A DNA stretch of 64,000 nucleotides from Pedobacter paludis (GCF_003173575.1 NZ_QGNY01000002.1:310001-374000), one strand, 5' to 3'. Counted from the first letter of the stretch, positions 38,226 through 47,411 are shown. Numbers and translations: made by a program. Notes: generated from the letters alone by a model not told the origin.

Positions 38226-39734
38226 CTATGCAAAAAATCCATGTATAAACCATTTGTATTTATTGTCGCTGCCATAGTGCCCCGAACGGAACAGCCAATA
38301 TCTGCCGCCCTGCTCGTCCTCCACCTGATAATAATCCCTATGCTCGCCCTGATCCAGCCACCATTCGCGCTCAATGCGCTCAGGTCCATCGGCCTTTGCC
38401 ACCGTATGTCGCACGCCTTTATAGATAAAGAACTTTGGCGGGTGATCTGGGATGATGGCCATTACCTCTATTGGCACCGGCGTTTTGAGCAGCTCCGTAG
38501 GCCTTGGGTTATTCACGCGCCAACGGGTATCTGATTTTTCGGTCACAGAAATGGCCTTTTGAACCGATCTCTCCGGCCAGTATTTGGTTGCTGGCAGGTA
38601 GCGATGGATAACCTGCAAACCTACTTTCCCAGCCACCCGGTCAAGCAGACGGATTACGCTTTTATCATCAAGCCCGGGTGTAGATGTCCACATTTCTTCC
38701 TGCGGAACTTCCACATCGTCCACCTTTGGCGCATCGAGAACAAAAAGCTCTATACCAAGCGCAGGCCTGATCTGATCGATCTTGAGTTGAAAAAGCTTGA
38801 ACAAATGGCTGATGCTATGAGTAGCCCCACTTGTACCGATATCCACCCAGACCACTTTTCCATCGATCCGGTAACAGGTAAGTATCCCTGTTCGCAGCCC
38901 TTTTCCTTCAGCCTGCATCCGGGCACACAAATTTTCCAGCAGTTTATTGATTGCGATCTCTATGCCATTTCGGGTCTTTATAGGCTCAAGGCACGCCAGC
39001 CTTTCGCTAAACAGCACTGGCACCCGAAGGGGAACAAGCACCTCGTTTTCTGTCCCGATGGCCTGCCCCAAGCGGAGCAGAAAATCCTCGCCGAACCTTC
39101 TGCGTAACACCGATCTTGGCATTCCAATGAAACTTTTGATCTGGTAAAATCCCAATTTGCGCAATTTTGCCAGCACCGGTTCCTCTAATCTTAGCGCATC
39201 CGGCACCAGATCAAGCAATGCATCGACCTGCCCTCCGGTTGGGATGAGCGGGGTGATCTTTCCATAATGTGAAACTGCCCATGCTGCACCCGGCGTATCG
39301 GCAATGGACAGGCGCACGGTATAGCCTTTACTTTTTAGCCTTGAAACGATTTCTTTTAGATAGCCCCGTTCCCCGCCCCACAGATGTGTGCATCCGGAAA
39401 CATCGAGCAAAAGCCCATCCATCCCAAACTCATCTATCGCAATTATTGGGGAATAGCGCACGCACCATTCGCCAAGACCTTTGAGCAGCTTCTTAGGCCG
39501 CTCCGGTTTATCATCCAGCACTTCAAGGTCAGGGCAAATGGCCTTGGCATCGGCTGCACGCATTCCCACTTCGACACCGGATTCCGCCGCTAAGGAACTA
39601 ACCGCGGTGATTATCATACGTCCATGGTCGGGTGCAGCGAAAACAAAGGGCACGCCCGAAAGTTCTGGTCTGCGGATAAGCTGCCAGTCAGCCAGTAGCT
39701 GTCGGAACCATATGGAAACAAAACGCCTTTGCAT
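38226..39734 (-). CDS. imuB: ImuB-type Y-family polymerase-like protein
   Basis: A catalytically reduced Y-family polymerase that bridges the DnaE2 polymerase and the beta clamp. The N-terminal palm shows the Y-family pattern (VSIWFRQLLADW, PFVFAAP, IAIDEFGMDGLLLDVSGC), with RYSPIIAIDEFG in place of a full active site. The C-terminal part (WWLDQGEHRDYYQVEDEQGGRYWLF) is the typical ImuB tail. It is 5 bp after imuA and 12 bp before dnaE2. Confidence 0.92.
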   Translation of the reverse strand: MQRRFVSIWFRQLLADWQLIRRPELSGVPFVFAAPDHGRMIITAVSSLAAESGVEVGMRAADAKAICPDLEVLDDKPERPKKLLKGLGEWCVRYSPIIAIDEFGMDGLLLDVSGCTHLWGGERGYLKEIVSRLKSKGYTVRLSIADTPGAAWAVSHYGKITPLIPTGGQVDALLDLVPDALRLEEPVLAKLRKLGFYQIKSFIGMPRSVLRRRFGEDFLLRLGQAIGTENEVLVPLRVPVLFSERLACLEPIKTRNGIEIAINKLLENLCARMQAEGKGLRTGILTCYRIDGKVVWVDIGTSGATHSISHLFKLFQLKIDQIRPALGIELFVLDAPKVDDVEVPQEEMWTSTPGLDDKSVIRLLDRVAGKVGLQVIHRYLPATKYWPERSVQKAISVTEKSDTRWRVNNPRPTELLKTPVPIEVMAIIPDHPPKFFIYKGVRHTVAKADGPERIEREWWLDQGEHRDYYQVEDEQGGRYWLFRSGHYGSDNKYKWFIHGFFA

Positions 39735-39739
39735 GATAT

Positions 39740-40477
39740 CTATCCAATCTGCCTGCCCTCCAGTTCAGACCAAACGATTTGTTTTTTAACTTTTTTGACC
39801 TCTTCGAATTTTTCTCCCGCCCACTCCAGTACAAAATTTCCGGGGTTGCCATTACGGACCTTTAGCAGCTCTACCTGCCAGCGCGGAAAGCCAAGGCCGG
39901 GCATTCCATCTTCGGTATGTGAAGGCAGGGGACTGATCCTCCATCTTGCCGTGGCCACTGTGCTCGCTATTTTATTTTCATCTTTTCGCAGGATAAAGCC
40001 TGTAACCCCACTGGATTCTACCGCTAGCTGCAGCCTGCGAGATTCGATAAGGCTAAGATTATTAACCTCTGCTACAACAGCAGCAAGCCCTTCGCATTTT
40101 AGCGCTTCTTCCGTGATCCATAGCACATCCTTTTCGGTTTGTACATCCATAAAAATGATGCGCTCGGGCTCTACGTTGAAAAGGCTAAGGGAGGCGGGAA
40201 ACAACCGGCGCGAGGTACTGGCCCAAACGCATGCGGCACCATTTTCCATAAGCACGGCAAGAAGCCCAGCGATAAAGCCATCGCTTGCCGCCGAATGTTC
40301 GGGAAGTACAGTAATGAATTCATGGATTGCCTTTTTGGGAAATACGCTGCCCGGAAAAGAATTTTCTATTTCCCCAAGGCCGATACGTTCAGCCTTGCCA
40401 GCGGACACAGGCTTAAAGCCCTGCCACAACAGTATATCCTGCTGCAATTTTTGAAACAACTCCCTTTTAGCATCCAT
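39740..40477 (-). CDS. imuA: ImuA (RecA-like partner of the ImuB-DnaE2 mutasome)
   Basis: The first gene of the cassette. The 245-residue protein is RecA-like, with the segments INSFPGSVFPKKAIHEFITVLPEHS and GAACVWASTSRRLFP matching the ImuA/SulA-like family; a classical Walker A is not clear, as in other Bacteroidota ImuA. It is thought to couple ImuB to damaged DNA. A palindrome at 40492-40512 covers the probable promoter, 14 bp upstream of the ATG. Confidence 0.85.
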   Translation of the reverse strand: MDAKRELFQKLQQDILLWQGFKPVSAGKAERIGLGEIENSFPGSVFPKKAIHEFITVLPEHSAASDGFIAGLLAVLMENGAACVWASTSRRLFPASLSLFNVEPERIIFMDVQTEKDVLWITEEALKCEGLAAVVAEVNNLSLIESRRLQLAVESSGVTGFILRKDENKIASTVATARWRISPLPSHTEDGMPGLGFPRWQVELLKVRNGNPGNFVLEWAGEKFEEVKKVKKQIVWSELEGRQIG

Positions 40478-40491
40478 GACGTAATAAATTC

Positions 40492-40512
40492 TATACTATT
40501 ATTTTTAGTATA
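40492..40512. promoter_or_regulatory. Perfect operator-like palindrome upstream of imuA
   Basis: TATACTA-N7-TAGTATA, a perfect inverted repeat 14-34 bp upstream of the imuA ATG. On the minus strand a TTTG lies the right distance (19 nt) from a TAAAAATA that overlaps the palindrome, so a bound repressor would block the promoter. Mutasome cassettes are usually damage-inducible, but the repressor in Bacteroidota is not generally LexA of the E. coli type. Confidence 0.5.
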
Positions 40513-40706
40513 TTAAAATTCAACAACAAACATAAAGCTAAAATTGTTAGTAAATAATAAAATGTTGAAAAGATTGTACTTTTAGTGGATAAGTCAGGCC
40601 TTTGCCTACCTGCTCTATATCCTAAAGCCTGCTCAACGCAATAGCTGTCTGTAAATTGAATATTGTGAGTATTTAAGCTAGATTTGGACATGAAATCATC
40701 GTTAAT

Positions 40707-41816
40707 ATGAAATCTACGGAACTGATTAGGCTGTTTGCCTTGGATACTTCGTTTATTGAATCACAGAATTTTCTGGCGGGAACGCTACTGAGAAATCTGG
40801 GGGACATGGGCAGAAAGAACTACATAAAGATTTACATCACTGATATAGTTTATCGGGAAGTTTTATCAAGGTTCACAAAACGTCTTTTAGAGGAAGAAAG
40901 CAAAATTCTCTCGGTCAAAAAAACAATTGAATCCCATATTCGGGTACTGAAGAATTTTGAGGATTATGCAGCTTATTTTACCCTGCCCGAACTGGATAGA
41001 GCTAAACTCATCGAGCAGTTCAAAAAAGATTTTGACGAGTGGATCAGCTATGCAGACGTAAAAATATTGCCTACAAAAGGGCATACGATCGAAAAAGTGA
41101 TGAACGATTATTTCGAAGGCAATCCGCCCTTTGGCTCTGCAAAAAAGAAATCCGAATTCCCGGACGCTTTCAGTTTTTATGCGCTCGACCAATATTTTAA
41201 AATGGGAAAGAAGAATTGCTATTTTGTAACGTTCGATACTGACTTTGACGATGTGCTTTCTAAATATGTCATACCTATAAAAGATATCGGCGGAAAACTC
41301 GACAGCATCAACAGAGCTAGTGAATTGAGATTCGGGATTCTGAAGCTGATCGAGGATACTTATCTCTCATCAAAATCCCGATTGGAGCAGGACGCTAAAA
41401 CTTATTTTTCCATGTACTTAGAGGAGGAAGCAAATTCAAAGACTGAAATCAGGGGAATGGCGATTGATCATATTGATTCTTTTGAGGTAAGCGATTTTAA
41501 GTTTGATCGCTATAATATTGTTCAGACCGATGAATTTGGAGCACAGTTACAATGTGGAGCTATGGTCCCCTACATGATTAAATTAATATTAAAGGATGAA
41601 AATCACACGCCCCACCTTAATAAAAGCGATTTTGGATATATGGGGATCGAATATTCACCCTATGTTATCCAGGCTGAAAAAGCGATAGATTTTTACGTGA
41701 CAATTGACCTTTACCTCCAAACCGGTAAAGCCAGGGCACAATTAAGTGATGCCGTTAGTCCGACAAGTATAGATATTTTAGACGATTGGGACTATAACTT
41801 TTTCCTCAACCAGTAA
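40707..41816 (+). CDS. DUF4935 PIN-domain protein
   Basis: A 369-residue protein with a PIN-like RNase fold: FALDTSFIESQ (D13), ITDIVYREVL (E51), EFPDAF (D153) and VTFDTDFDD (D177-D181) give the acidic pocket. This is the pattern of DUF4935. The C-terminal 150 residues are an additional domain. It is divergent from imuA, sharing the same upstream gap. PIN proteins cleave RNA, often as toxins, but the expected antitoxin neighbour is not evident. Confidence 0.75.
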   Translation: MKSTELIRLFALDTSFIESQNFLAGTLLRNLGDMGRKNYIKIYITDIVYREVLSRFTKRLLEEESKILSVKKTIESHIRVLKNFEDYAAYFTLPELDRAKLIEQFKKDFDEWISYADVKILPTKGHTIEKVMNDYFEGNPPFGSAKKKSEFPDAFSFYALDQYFKMGKKNCYFVTFDTDFDDVLSKYVIPIKDIGGKLDSINRASELRFGILKLIEDTYLSSKSRLEQDAKTYFSMYLEEEANSKTEIRGMAIDHIDSFEVSDFKFDRYNIVQTDEFGAQLQCGAMVPYMIKLILKDENHTPHLNKSDFGYMGIEYSPYVIQAEKAIDFYVTIDLYLQTGKARAQLSDAVSPTSIDILDDWDYNFFLNQ

Positions 41817-41914
41817 CGTCACTAGCCCGTATTATTGCGATAATCCTTTGCTACTAGATTTTACGCGTCAAGTGTTAATTTCTTCTTAACGCTAAATTGT
41901 AAAGAGGAAAGCAA

Positions 41915-42460
41915 TCAGTAAAATTCGAGCTCCACCTTTTCTTCAAGACAAAGTGCGAGATATTTTTGCTCCAACAGATTTGCCAGATCGCGGGTCGAAC
42001 TCAGCTGCAAAATTTCAATTCTGGTGATTACCAAGATCCCTATTCCAAATTTACTGACTGCCCGCATGATTTCAGATTTAGCGGCCTCTGTCTCATCTTT
42101 GCCTGTTAGGCCCGAAAGCGTCAAAAGTAAGCCATACCTACAGGTTGTGTCGCTAACCTTATTGGCAAACCAGTTAACCTGTTCGCTGGTGGTCTTTTTA
42201 GCCGTGTTTTTACATTCGATTGGAATAAAGCCATCTAGAAAATGTAGTTCAGAAGTGCGCCTGTCATTTTTGTAGATAATATCAAGTTCCCTAGAGCCAC
42301 TTGCGTTAAATTTATTTTTACCATAGAGATTCAAGCCTTTCATTTTGCCAAAAAGATAGCACCCCAGCTTCTCAAGGGCTGCGCCCTTCAGATCTGGAAG
42401 CTTAGCTGCATCGGATTTCTCCAGCAGCTCTTTTATCCTTATGGTTGAAAACTTAGACAT
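41915..42460 (-). CDS. Mrr-like PD-(D/E)xK restriction endonuclease
   Basis: The 181-residue protein shows the restriction-endonuclease-like core: E30 (KGAALEKLG), SRELDIIY with D60, and PIECKN with E82 and K84. This order is like the Mrr fold and related single-domain nucleases. No methylase lies next to it, so it may target modified or foreign DNA by itself. Confidence 0.7.
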   Translation of the reverse strand: MSKFSTIRIKELLEKSDAAKLPDLKGAALEKLGCYLFGKMKGLNLYGKNKFNASGSRELDIIYKNDRRTSELHFLDGFIPIECKNTAKKTTSEQVNWFANKVSDTTCRYGLLLTLSGLTGKDETEAAKSEIMRAVSKFGIGILVITRIEILQLSSTRDLANLLEQKYLALCLEEKVELEFY

Positions 42461-43477
42461 CGTTATTTGTATTCTCCTGTACTATAAATATTATGTAGAA
42501 ACTTTTTTTACCTTTTATTCCTCAATTATTTTTTCCCTGCACCCTCTGTTATTTATATTATGTTATACCCAACTTTATACAAAAGTTTCACTAAGGTGCG
42601 AACACACTTTCAAACGGTAAACGACAGGTCATTTACGGACACAATCGTTCATTTACGCCTATATATCAATAGATAAAATCTTTGATTTTTATTTTCGATT
42701 ATCGTAAAAAACATCGTCCAGTATAGCCAGTAGCCACCGCCCACAAAAGGACAGGCTTAAAGTCCCGCTCTTTACTAGGATAAAATTTTCAGATTTCATC
42801 ATATCGCGGGGTAAACTTAACATCCAGTATACGATACAGAAAGGACAGGTAAATCCGCCGACGCAATCAAGCGCAGCGCAGTTCTAGACCCCCAGAAAAA
42901 AGAGTTGGATCATACCTTTAGAAATGGTGGTATCCCCGGTTTAACATATAGATAAAAAAAATGATTTCTATTATAGAAAGTAGTGGTATCCCCAACAATT
43001 ACATTGAAGAAATAAGCGCATAAAAAAAGGGCAGATGTCTATCTAACCTCATATTTAAAGCTAATCAAAGAAATGAATTGCTTATGGCCAGTGCTATAAG
43101 CTAAAAAGAAAATTCTCGAAAGTATGACTAAAGAAAAAGATAAATGTTCGCATTGTAATCAAAACCTCTTTTATTGCCTTTAGGAAACTGTGGCTGCCAA
43201 TAAGTATGTTAAGAATTCAGCTTATCATAATAAGGATGAAAACCTATCATTGAATGCAGAAACCCAAAGTTTTATCTAGGATAAAATTTAATTTGGTCAA
43301 CTGCACAGTTTACAGAAAAGTTTTTCAAAAACCTTTGACAGCTTCGTTTTTAAAGGTCGGTTGCCGAAATTGATACCGGGACATATCATTATGGCTCTAT
43401 TTCTATTTTATGGGTAAGGAATCTCAGGTCTTCTGATGCAGGCCTGAGACCTAACAATCTAAATCGACAACTATCTC
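42461..43477. other. About 1 kb without a firm gene
   Basis: The stretch holds a 7-bp-arm palindrome TTTCTAT-T-ATAGAAA (42965-42979), a direct repeat GTGGTATCCCC (42927-42937 and 42983-42993), a motif TCATTTACGGACA...GTTCAT (42629-42657) that recurs upstream of the beta-lactamase gene, and a hairpin near 43425-43455. A short frame from 43124 encodes MTKEKDKCSHCNQNLFYCL, stops at an in-frame TAG (43181-43183), then continues to a TAG at 43277; it may be a zinc-ribbon remnant. Confidence 0.4.
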
Positions 43478-43834
43478 ATGCGAAAAAAGTATTCAAATAT
43501 TGGCCAATGGCAGGCTGTAAGCTTTAAACAGGATGACCAGTTCATTCTTCGCGTTAAAGCCCTATTGCCGACACAAAATCCCGGAGCAAATTGTTTTTTA
43601 AGGAAAATGGCATCTGCCAGCCAGCCCGAAGTCGGTCTTGTGTTAAGGCTTGATGGGAGCGAGCACATAAATGTGGAAAGCGCGGAATTGACCTATATCT
43701 GTTACAAGGAAGTATCCAATGAACCATTTGCATTCAGAAATGTAATCGTTGTATCTTTTATCAACGGTTCAAAGAGCTCCAGCTTTATTGCGGCAACTGA
43801 TATTTTGGAACGGGGAAATGGTTGCGGGATCTAA
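43478..43834 (+). CDS. Hypothetical 118-residue protein
   Basis: Not recognised. It looks like a beta-rich domain (RVKALLPTQNPGANCF, EVGLVLRLDG) without a signal peptide. A strong hairpin starts 4 bp after the stop codon, which supports a real transcription unit. There is no functional context beyond the nearby regulator gene. Confidence 0.5.
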   Translation: MRKKYSNIGQWQAVSFKQDDQFILRVKALLPTQNPGANCFLRKMASASQPEVGLVLRLDGSEHINVESAELTYICYKEVSNEPFAFRNVIVVSFINGSKSSSFIAATDILERGNGCGI

Positions 43835-43838
43835 AAGT

Positions 43839-43860
43839 AGGACCGGCTTCCGCCGGTCCT
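43839..43860 (+). terminator. Terminator hairpin after the hypothetical gene
   Basis: AGGACCGGC-TTCC-GCCGGTCCT, a perfect 9-bp GC-rich stem just after the stop at 43834. There is no strong T-run, so it may work with other factors. Confidence 0.5.
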
Positions 43861-44220
43861 GAACCACAAACTAAAATTAACTTTGAAACGGCCTTCTACT
43901 GCCGGATTAAAAATTAAGGGGGCATGAGATCGCCTCATGCAGACTGGTAACTGATCAGGGGATTGGCAAAACCTGTCAGTTGCAGAGATCTAAGGCTTTG
44001 CCATCTCCCAATCGCGAGGCAAAAATGGATTTCTGTACCGCCAAAATAAAACAAGCCCGTCAGTTCAGGAATTTCGGATAATATCGGGCATTATTACCAA
44101 ATTTAATTTCGGATACCCCATTCCAGCACCCAAAATTTATGAAAATACAAGCCCTTTTTTTATATTTGAACGTTCACTATACCATTTCAGGATATTGCTT
44201 TAAAACGCCAATGAGCTGTT
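43861..44220. other. Non-coding stretch before the Lrp-type regulator
   Basis: It contains a short hairpin GCATGAG...CTCATGC (43922-43940) and a weaker pairing between 43958-43970 and 43997-44013, possibly a structured leader RNA. The last 60 bp are AT-rich and may hold the promoter of the regulator gene. No coding frame can be supported. Confidence 0.35.
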
Positions 44221-44688
44221 ATGGAAAACTATTGCCTAGACCAAGTGGACTATTCCATTTTAAAACTTTTACAGACCGACGCCAGGATCACCTATGACCA
44301 GATGGCCCGAAGGCTTCACCGCAGCAAGTCTCCGCTATTCGAAAGGGTGAAGCGCCTGGAGCAGATGGGCTATATCCAGTCATACGTAACCCTGATCGAT
44401 TATTCAAAGCTCAGGGACTGCCTGATGAGCTTTATCAATATACGGCTAACCGACCATTCGATCTCTGCCCTTAGACGATTTTCGGAAGCGGCCGCCGCGC
44501 TCGAGGAGGTAATGGAATGCAGCCACCTGACCGGGGGATCCGATTTTTTGCTAAAGGTGGTCACGCGGAACATGGAGCACTATAATGAGTTTCTTTTTCA
44601 CAAACTCGGCGAGCTTGACAACATCGCCAGCTTTAACAGCTCCATGGTTATGGGCCAGTCCAAAAGCAGTCCGGTCATCCCATTCTAA
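44221..44688 (+). CDS. Lrp/AsnC family transcriptional regulator
   Basis: The N-terminal helix-turn-helix (YDQMARRLHRSKSPLFERVKRLEQMGYI) is followed by a RAM-type ligand-binding domain (ALEEVMECSHLTGGSDFLLKVVTRNME). The length of 155 residues is normal. Lrp-type proteins respond to amino acids and often control a neighbouring gene. The next plus-strand gene is the hypothetical gene at 44892, after a hairpin at 44835-44865. Confidence 0.9.
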   Translation: MENYCLDQVDYSILKLLQTDARITYDQMARRLHRSKSPLFERVKRLEQMGYIQSYVTLIDYSKLRDCLMSFINIRLTDHSISALRRFSEAAAALEEVMECSHLTGGSDFLLKVVTRNMEHYNEFLFHKLGELDNIASFNSSMVMGQSKSSPVIPF

Positions 44689-44834
44689 GCATTATAAAAT
44701 TTAGGCAAAATTTTCTTTGGCTAAAGAACAGGAATTTAAACACTTTTCCCAAAATGCATTCACCATTAGCAAACCGGGTTCGGCTTCTCCATCTTTGTCG
44801 CATTCTCGCACACTAAGGGAATAGAATTAAGTCT

Positions 44835-44865
44835 AAAGAGGCCGGACAGCAGCTCCGGTCTCTTT
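44835..44865 (+). terminator. Hairpin after the Lrp gene
   Basis: AAAGAGGCCGGA/TCCGGTCTCTTT stem with one mismatch, between the Lrp gene and the next gene; terminator or attenuator. Confidence 0.45.
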
Positions 44866-44891
44866 AAACTTGATATACATCGAATGACCAA

Positions 44892-45425
44892 ATGAACGAA
44901 CTGAAAAGAATTTTCCATGAGCTATTCCGTAAGGAGCCGACTATCGTAAAGATACCATCCTGGAGCCATTACAGTCCTAAGGAATTTATCTTGGCCAACG
45001 GGATAGCGCCTATTGAATACATGCACATTGCTCTGTCGCCCAGGACCGACTCCCAGTTCCATTTTTACAACGATTCCCTTCAAAGCCATATCAGCGGCAT
45101 GGTCCGAGAGATAGAGGGCAATAACGGATGGTCAGCGCCCATGGAATCCGTGGCGAAACAGATGATCAAGGAAGCTCTTCCCATCAGGGGATTTGACTTT
45201 TACCTCATGGGCATGCCCAAAAAGAACAAAGGGAAAACTTATGAACTATTGGTAAAAGCAGGAACAGCCTTAGCGCTGAACGAGGCTTTCGATCTGGGAC
45301 ATGACAGGCTGATGCTCTCCACTGTGGTATCCAGGACCAATGGGGACTCCATCCTGGACACCCTTTTCCTAAGCCAGATTTTTCAGCATTCTGAGATTAC
45401 CGGCCAAAGGCTCGAAAAAATATAA
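44892..45425 (+). CDS. Hypothetical 177-residue protein
   Basis: Not recognised. It has no signal or membrane segment. Charged and aromatic residues are spread evenly (YMHIALSPRTDSQFHFYND, GFDFYLMGMPKKNKGKTYELLV). A terminator hairpin follows at 45558-45590. It lies downstream of the Lrp-type regulator on the same strand and may be controlled by it, but no functional link can be shown. Confidence 0.6.
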   Translation: MNELKRIFHELFRKEPTIVKIPSWSHYSPKEFILANGIAPIEYMHIALSPRTDSQFHFYNDSLQSHISGMVREIEGNNGWSAPMESVAKQMIKEALPIRGFDFYLMGMPKKNKGKTYELLVKAGTALALNEAFDLGHDRLMLSTVVSRTNGDSILDTLFLSQIFQHSEITGQRLEKI

Positions 45426-45849
45426 GCGCAAGCGATGCCAAAGCTAAACAATTGTTGAGCCCGTAGGGATTTACCACTTCGGGCACACGATCCCACATCA
45501 GTTGCAGATTATCTTTGTTTTCTCATAATATGTTAGTTTAATAGTTAATGATTGGGCGCATGCACCGCGATGGTGCATGCCTTCCTTTTTATGCTTCACA
45601 TAATCACGTTTCGCAATCGTTGCAGAGTCTCAATTTTTTCTCTATTGCATCACAAACACTAAAAGCCAGCAGGAAAGATAAAGACCACAAGTAGCCGTTC
45701 ATATACGGACAGTATTGTTCATAAATGAACAGGATAAATCGCAAACTGCTGTTCTACAGGCCGATTTTGCGGACTAAAACGCATGGCAGCAGATTTGCCA
45801 TTCGGCAATAAAAAAAATAATTATCCTATATTCATAAATCAAAACACAA
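45426..45849. other. Gap with terminator and possible regulatory motif
   Basis: GCATGCACC-N5-GGTGCATGC (45558-45580) followed by a pyrimidine/T-rich run is a good terminator for the upstream gene. Further on, TCATATACGGACAGTATTGTTCAT (45699-45722) repeats a motif seen at 42629. The last 60 bp are AT-rich and lead to the beta-lactamase gene. Confidence 0.5.
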
Positions 45850-47298
45850 ATGAAAAAGCTTACCCTCACCTCTATTTTCGCCCTGTTGACCCTGATGATA
45901 TATGGTCAGAAACAGGCAGCGGATGTTGAAGCCATCATTCGCCGCGAGATGGCTGACAAACATATTCCCGGCCTACAGGTTGCCGTTGTACAGAACGGAA
46001 CAATTGTACTAAACAAAAGCCTTGGCCTGGCCAATGTTCAGGACAGTATTCCGGTAGATAACCGTTCGGTCTTTGCCATCAATTCCTGCACAAAGGTTTT
46101 TACCGGGGTGGCCATCATGCAGCTCGTTGAAGCCGGAAAACTTAAACTGTCCGATCCGGTCAGTAAGCACCTGGATAGCCTGCCCGCTCAGTGGCCCGAA
46201 GTGACGATAAGGCAAATGCTGACCCATACTTCAGGATTTCCCGACCTGCTCAAACTCCTTGATCCCATTACCGGAGGCGTTGGTTCGCTAAAGAACGAGG
46301 AAGGTGTATGGAAAAAACTTAAAACGCTTCCGATGGAATTTAAACCAGGGGAGAAATTCAGTTATAACCAGACCAATGGTTACCTGCTTGGAAAGCTGAT
46401 CGATAAATATTCCGGGATGCCCTTTGCTGAGAATTTCAAAAAAGAGCAGTTTCAGCCGCTTTCTATGAACAGTACCATTTTCGGCGATTCAAGGGATTTG
46501 ATCCCGCATTTCGCGCCAACCTATTTTTACAGGAAAGCGCTCGACGGAAAGCAGTTGGCTGCTCCAACCCTTGTCAATAACTATTACGAATTCCCTTACT
46601 TCCGAAGGACCGCTTCGGGGCTGAACAGTAGCGCGGAAGATATGGCCAGCTGGATCATTGCGCTGGAAAAAGGAAAGCTTTTAAAAAAGAAATCGACACT
46701 GGACACCATGTGGTCCCCGGCAGCTTTTAATAACGGTGATCCCACGCCATGGGCCTTAGGATGGGGGATGAACAAATTCAGGAAAAAGCACAGGGCAGTA
46801 GGCATGTCGGGCGGTGGCCGTGCAGCTTTTTTGGTCTACCCTGAAGACCGCCTCGCTGTGATCGTATTGACCAACCTTGGCGGAAGCTACCCGGAAGATT
46901 TTCTGGAAGAAATTGCTGGGGTCTACAATAAGGAGATCCTTAAAGCTGATCCGGTCACGCTTTTGAAGACGACGCTCAAGGAAATCGGTTATGATAAAGC
47001 GATTGCGTTTGCTGAAAAGGAAAGGAAAACCAATCCTTTGTTTACGCCCAAAGAATTTGAGCTCAACGAATGGGCTTACAGGCTTTTGGCAAAAGAGCAG
47101 AACAGGGAAGCCGCCAATATATTTGAACTGATCACCCATTTATTTCCTTCCAGCAGCAATGCATTTGACAGCTATGGTGAGGCGCTTTTGAAAATAGGGG
47201 ATAAAAACAATGCCATTAAGATGTACAAGCGGTCTCTTGAACTCAATCCCGAAAACAAGCACGGCGCAGAGGTACTGAGCAAGCTGCTTAAAAATTAA
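45850..47298 (+). CDS. Exported serine beta-lactamase-like hydrolase with C-terminal TPRs
   Basis: A signal peptide (MKKLTLTSIFALLTLMIYGQ) precedes a class C beta-lactamase/D-Ala-D-Ala carboxypeptidase-like domain with the SCTK nucleophile motif, a YNQ segment in place of YxN, and MSGGG as the third motif. The end of the protein carries TPR-like repeats (NREAANIFELITHLFPSSSNAF, NNAIKMYKRSLELNPENKH). Such proteins are usually esterases or peptidases rather than resistance enzymes. Confidence 0.85.
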   Translation: MKKLTLTSIFALLTLMIYGQKQAADVEAIIRREMADKHIPGLQVAVVQNGTIVLNKSLGLANVQDSIPVDNRSVFAINSCTKVFTGVAIMQLVEAGKLKLSDPVSKHLDSLPAQWPEVTIRQMLTHTSGFPDLLKLLDPITGGVGSLKNEEGVWKKLKTLPMEFKPGEKFSYNQTNGYLLGKLIDKYSGMPFAENFKKEQFQPLSMNSTIFGDSRDLIPHFAPTYFYRKALDGKQLAAPTLVNNYYEFPYFRRTASGLNSSAEDMASWIIALEKGKLLKKKSTLDTMWSPAAFNNGDPTPWALGWGMNKFRKKHRAVGMSGGGRAAFLVYPEDRLAVIVLTNLGGSYPEDFLEEIAGVYNKEILKADPVTLLKTTLKEIGYDKAIAFAEKERKTNPLFTPKEFELNEWAYRLLAKEQNREAANIFELITHLFPSSSNAFDSYGEALLKIGDKNNAIKMYKRSLELNPENKHGAEVLSKLLKN

Positions 47299-47411
47299 GC
47301 CTAAAGGTTAAGGGACGAAGTCCAGGCAGTTGCTGGTCTGGTATATTAGATTCTGAGGGAAAATGCTGGCAACTAAGTCACTAATCCTTTTGAGCTGATA
47401 TGAACATAAAA

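Noticed and set aside
42461..43477. CRISPR array or origin in the non-coding kilobase
   Set aside because: Only isolated short repeats are present, with no regular spacing and no cas genes or origin-like clusters.
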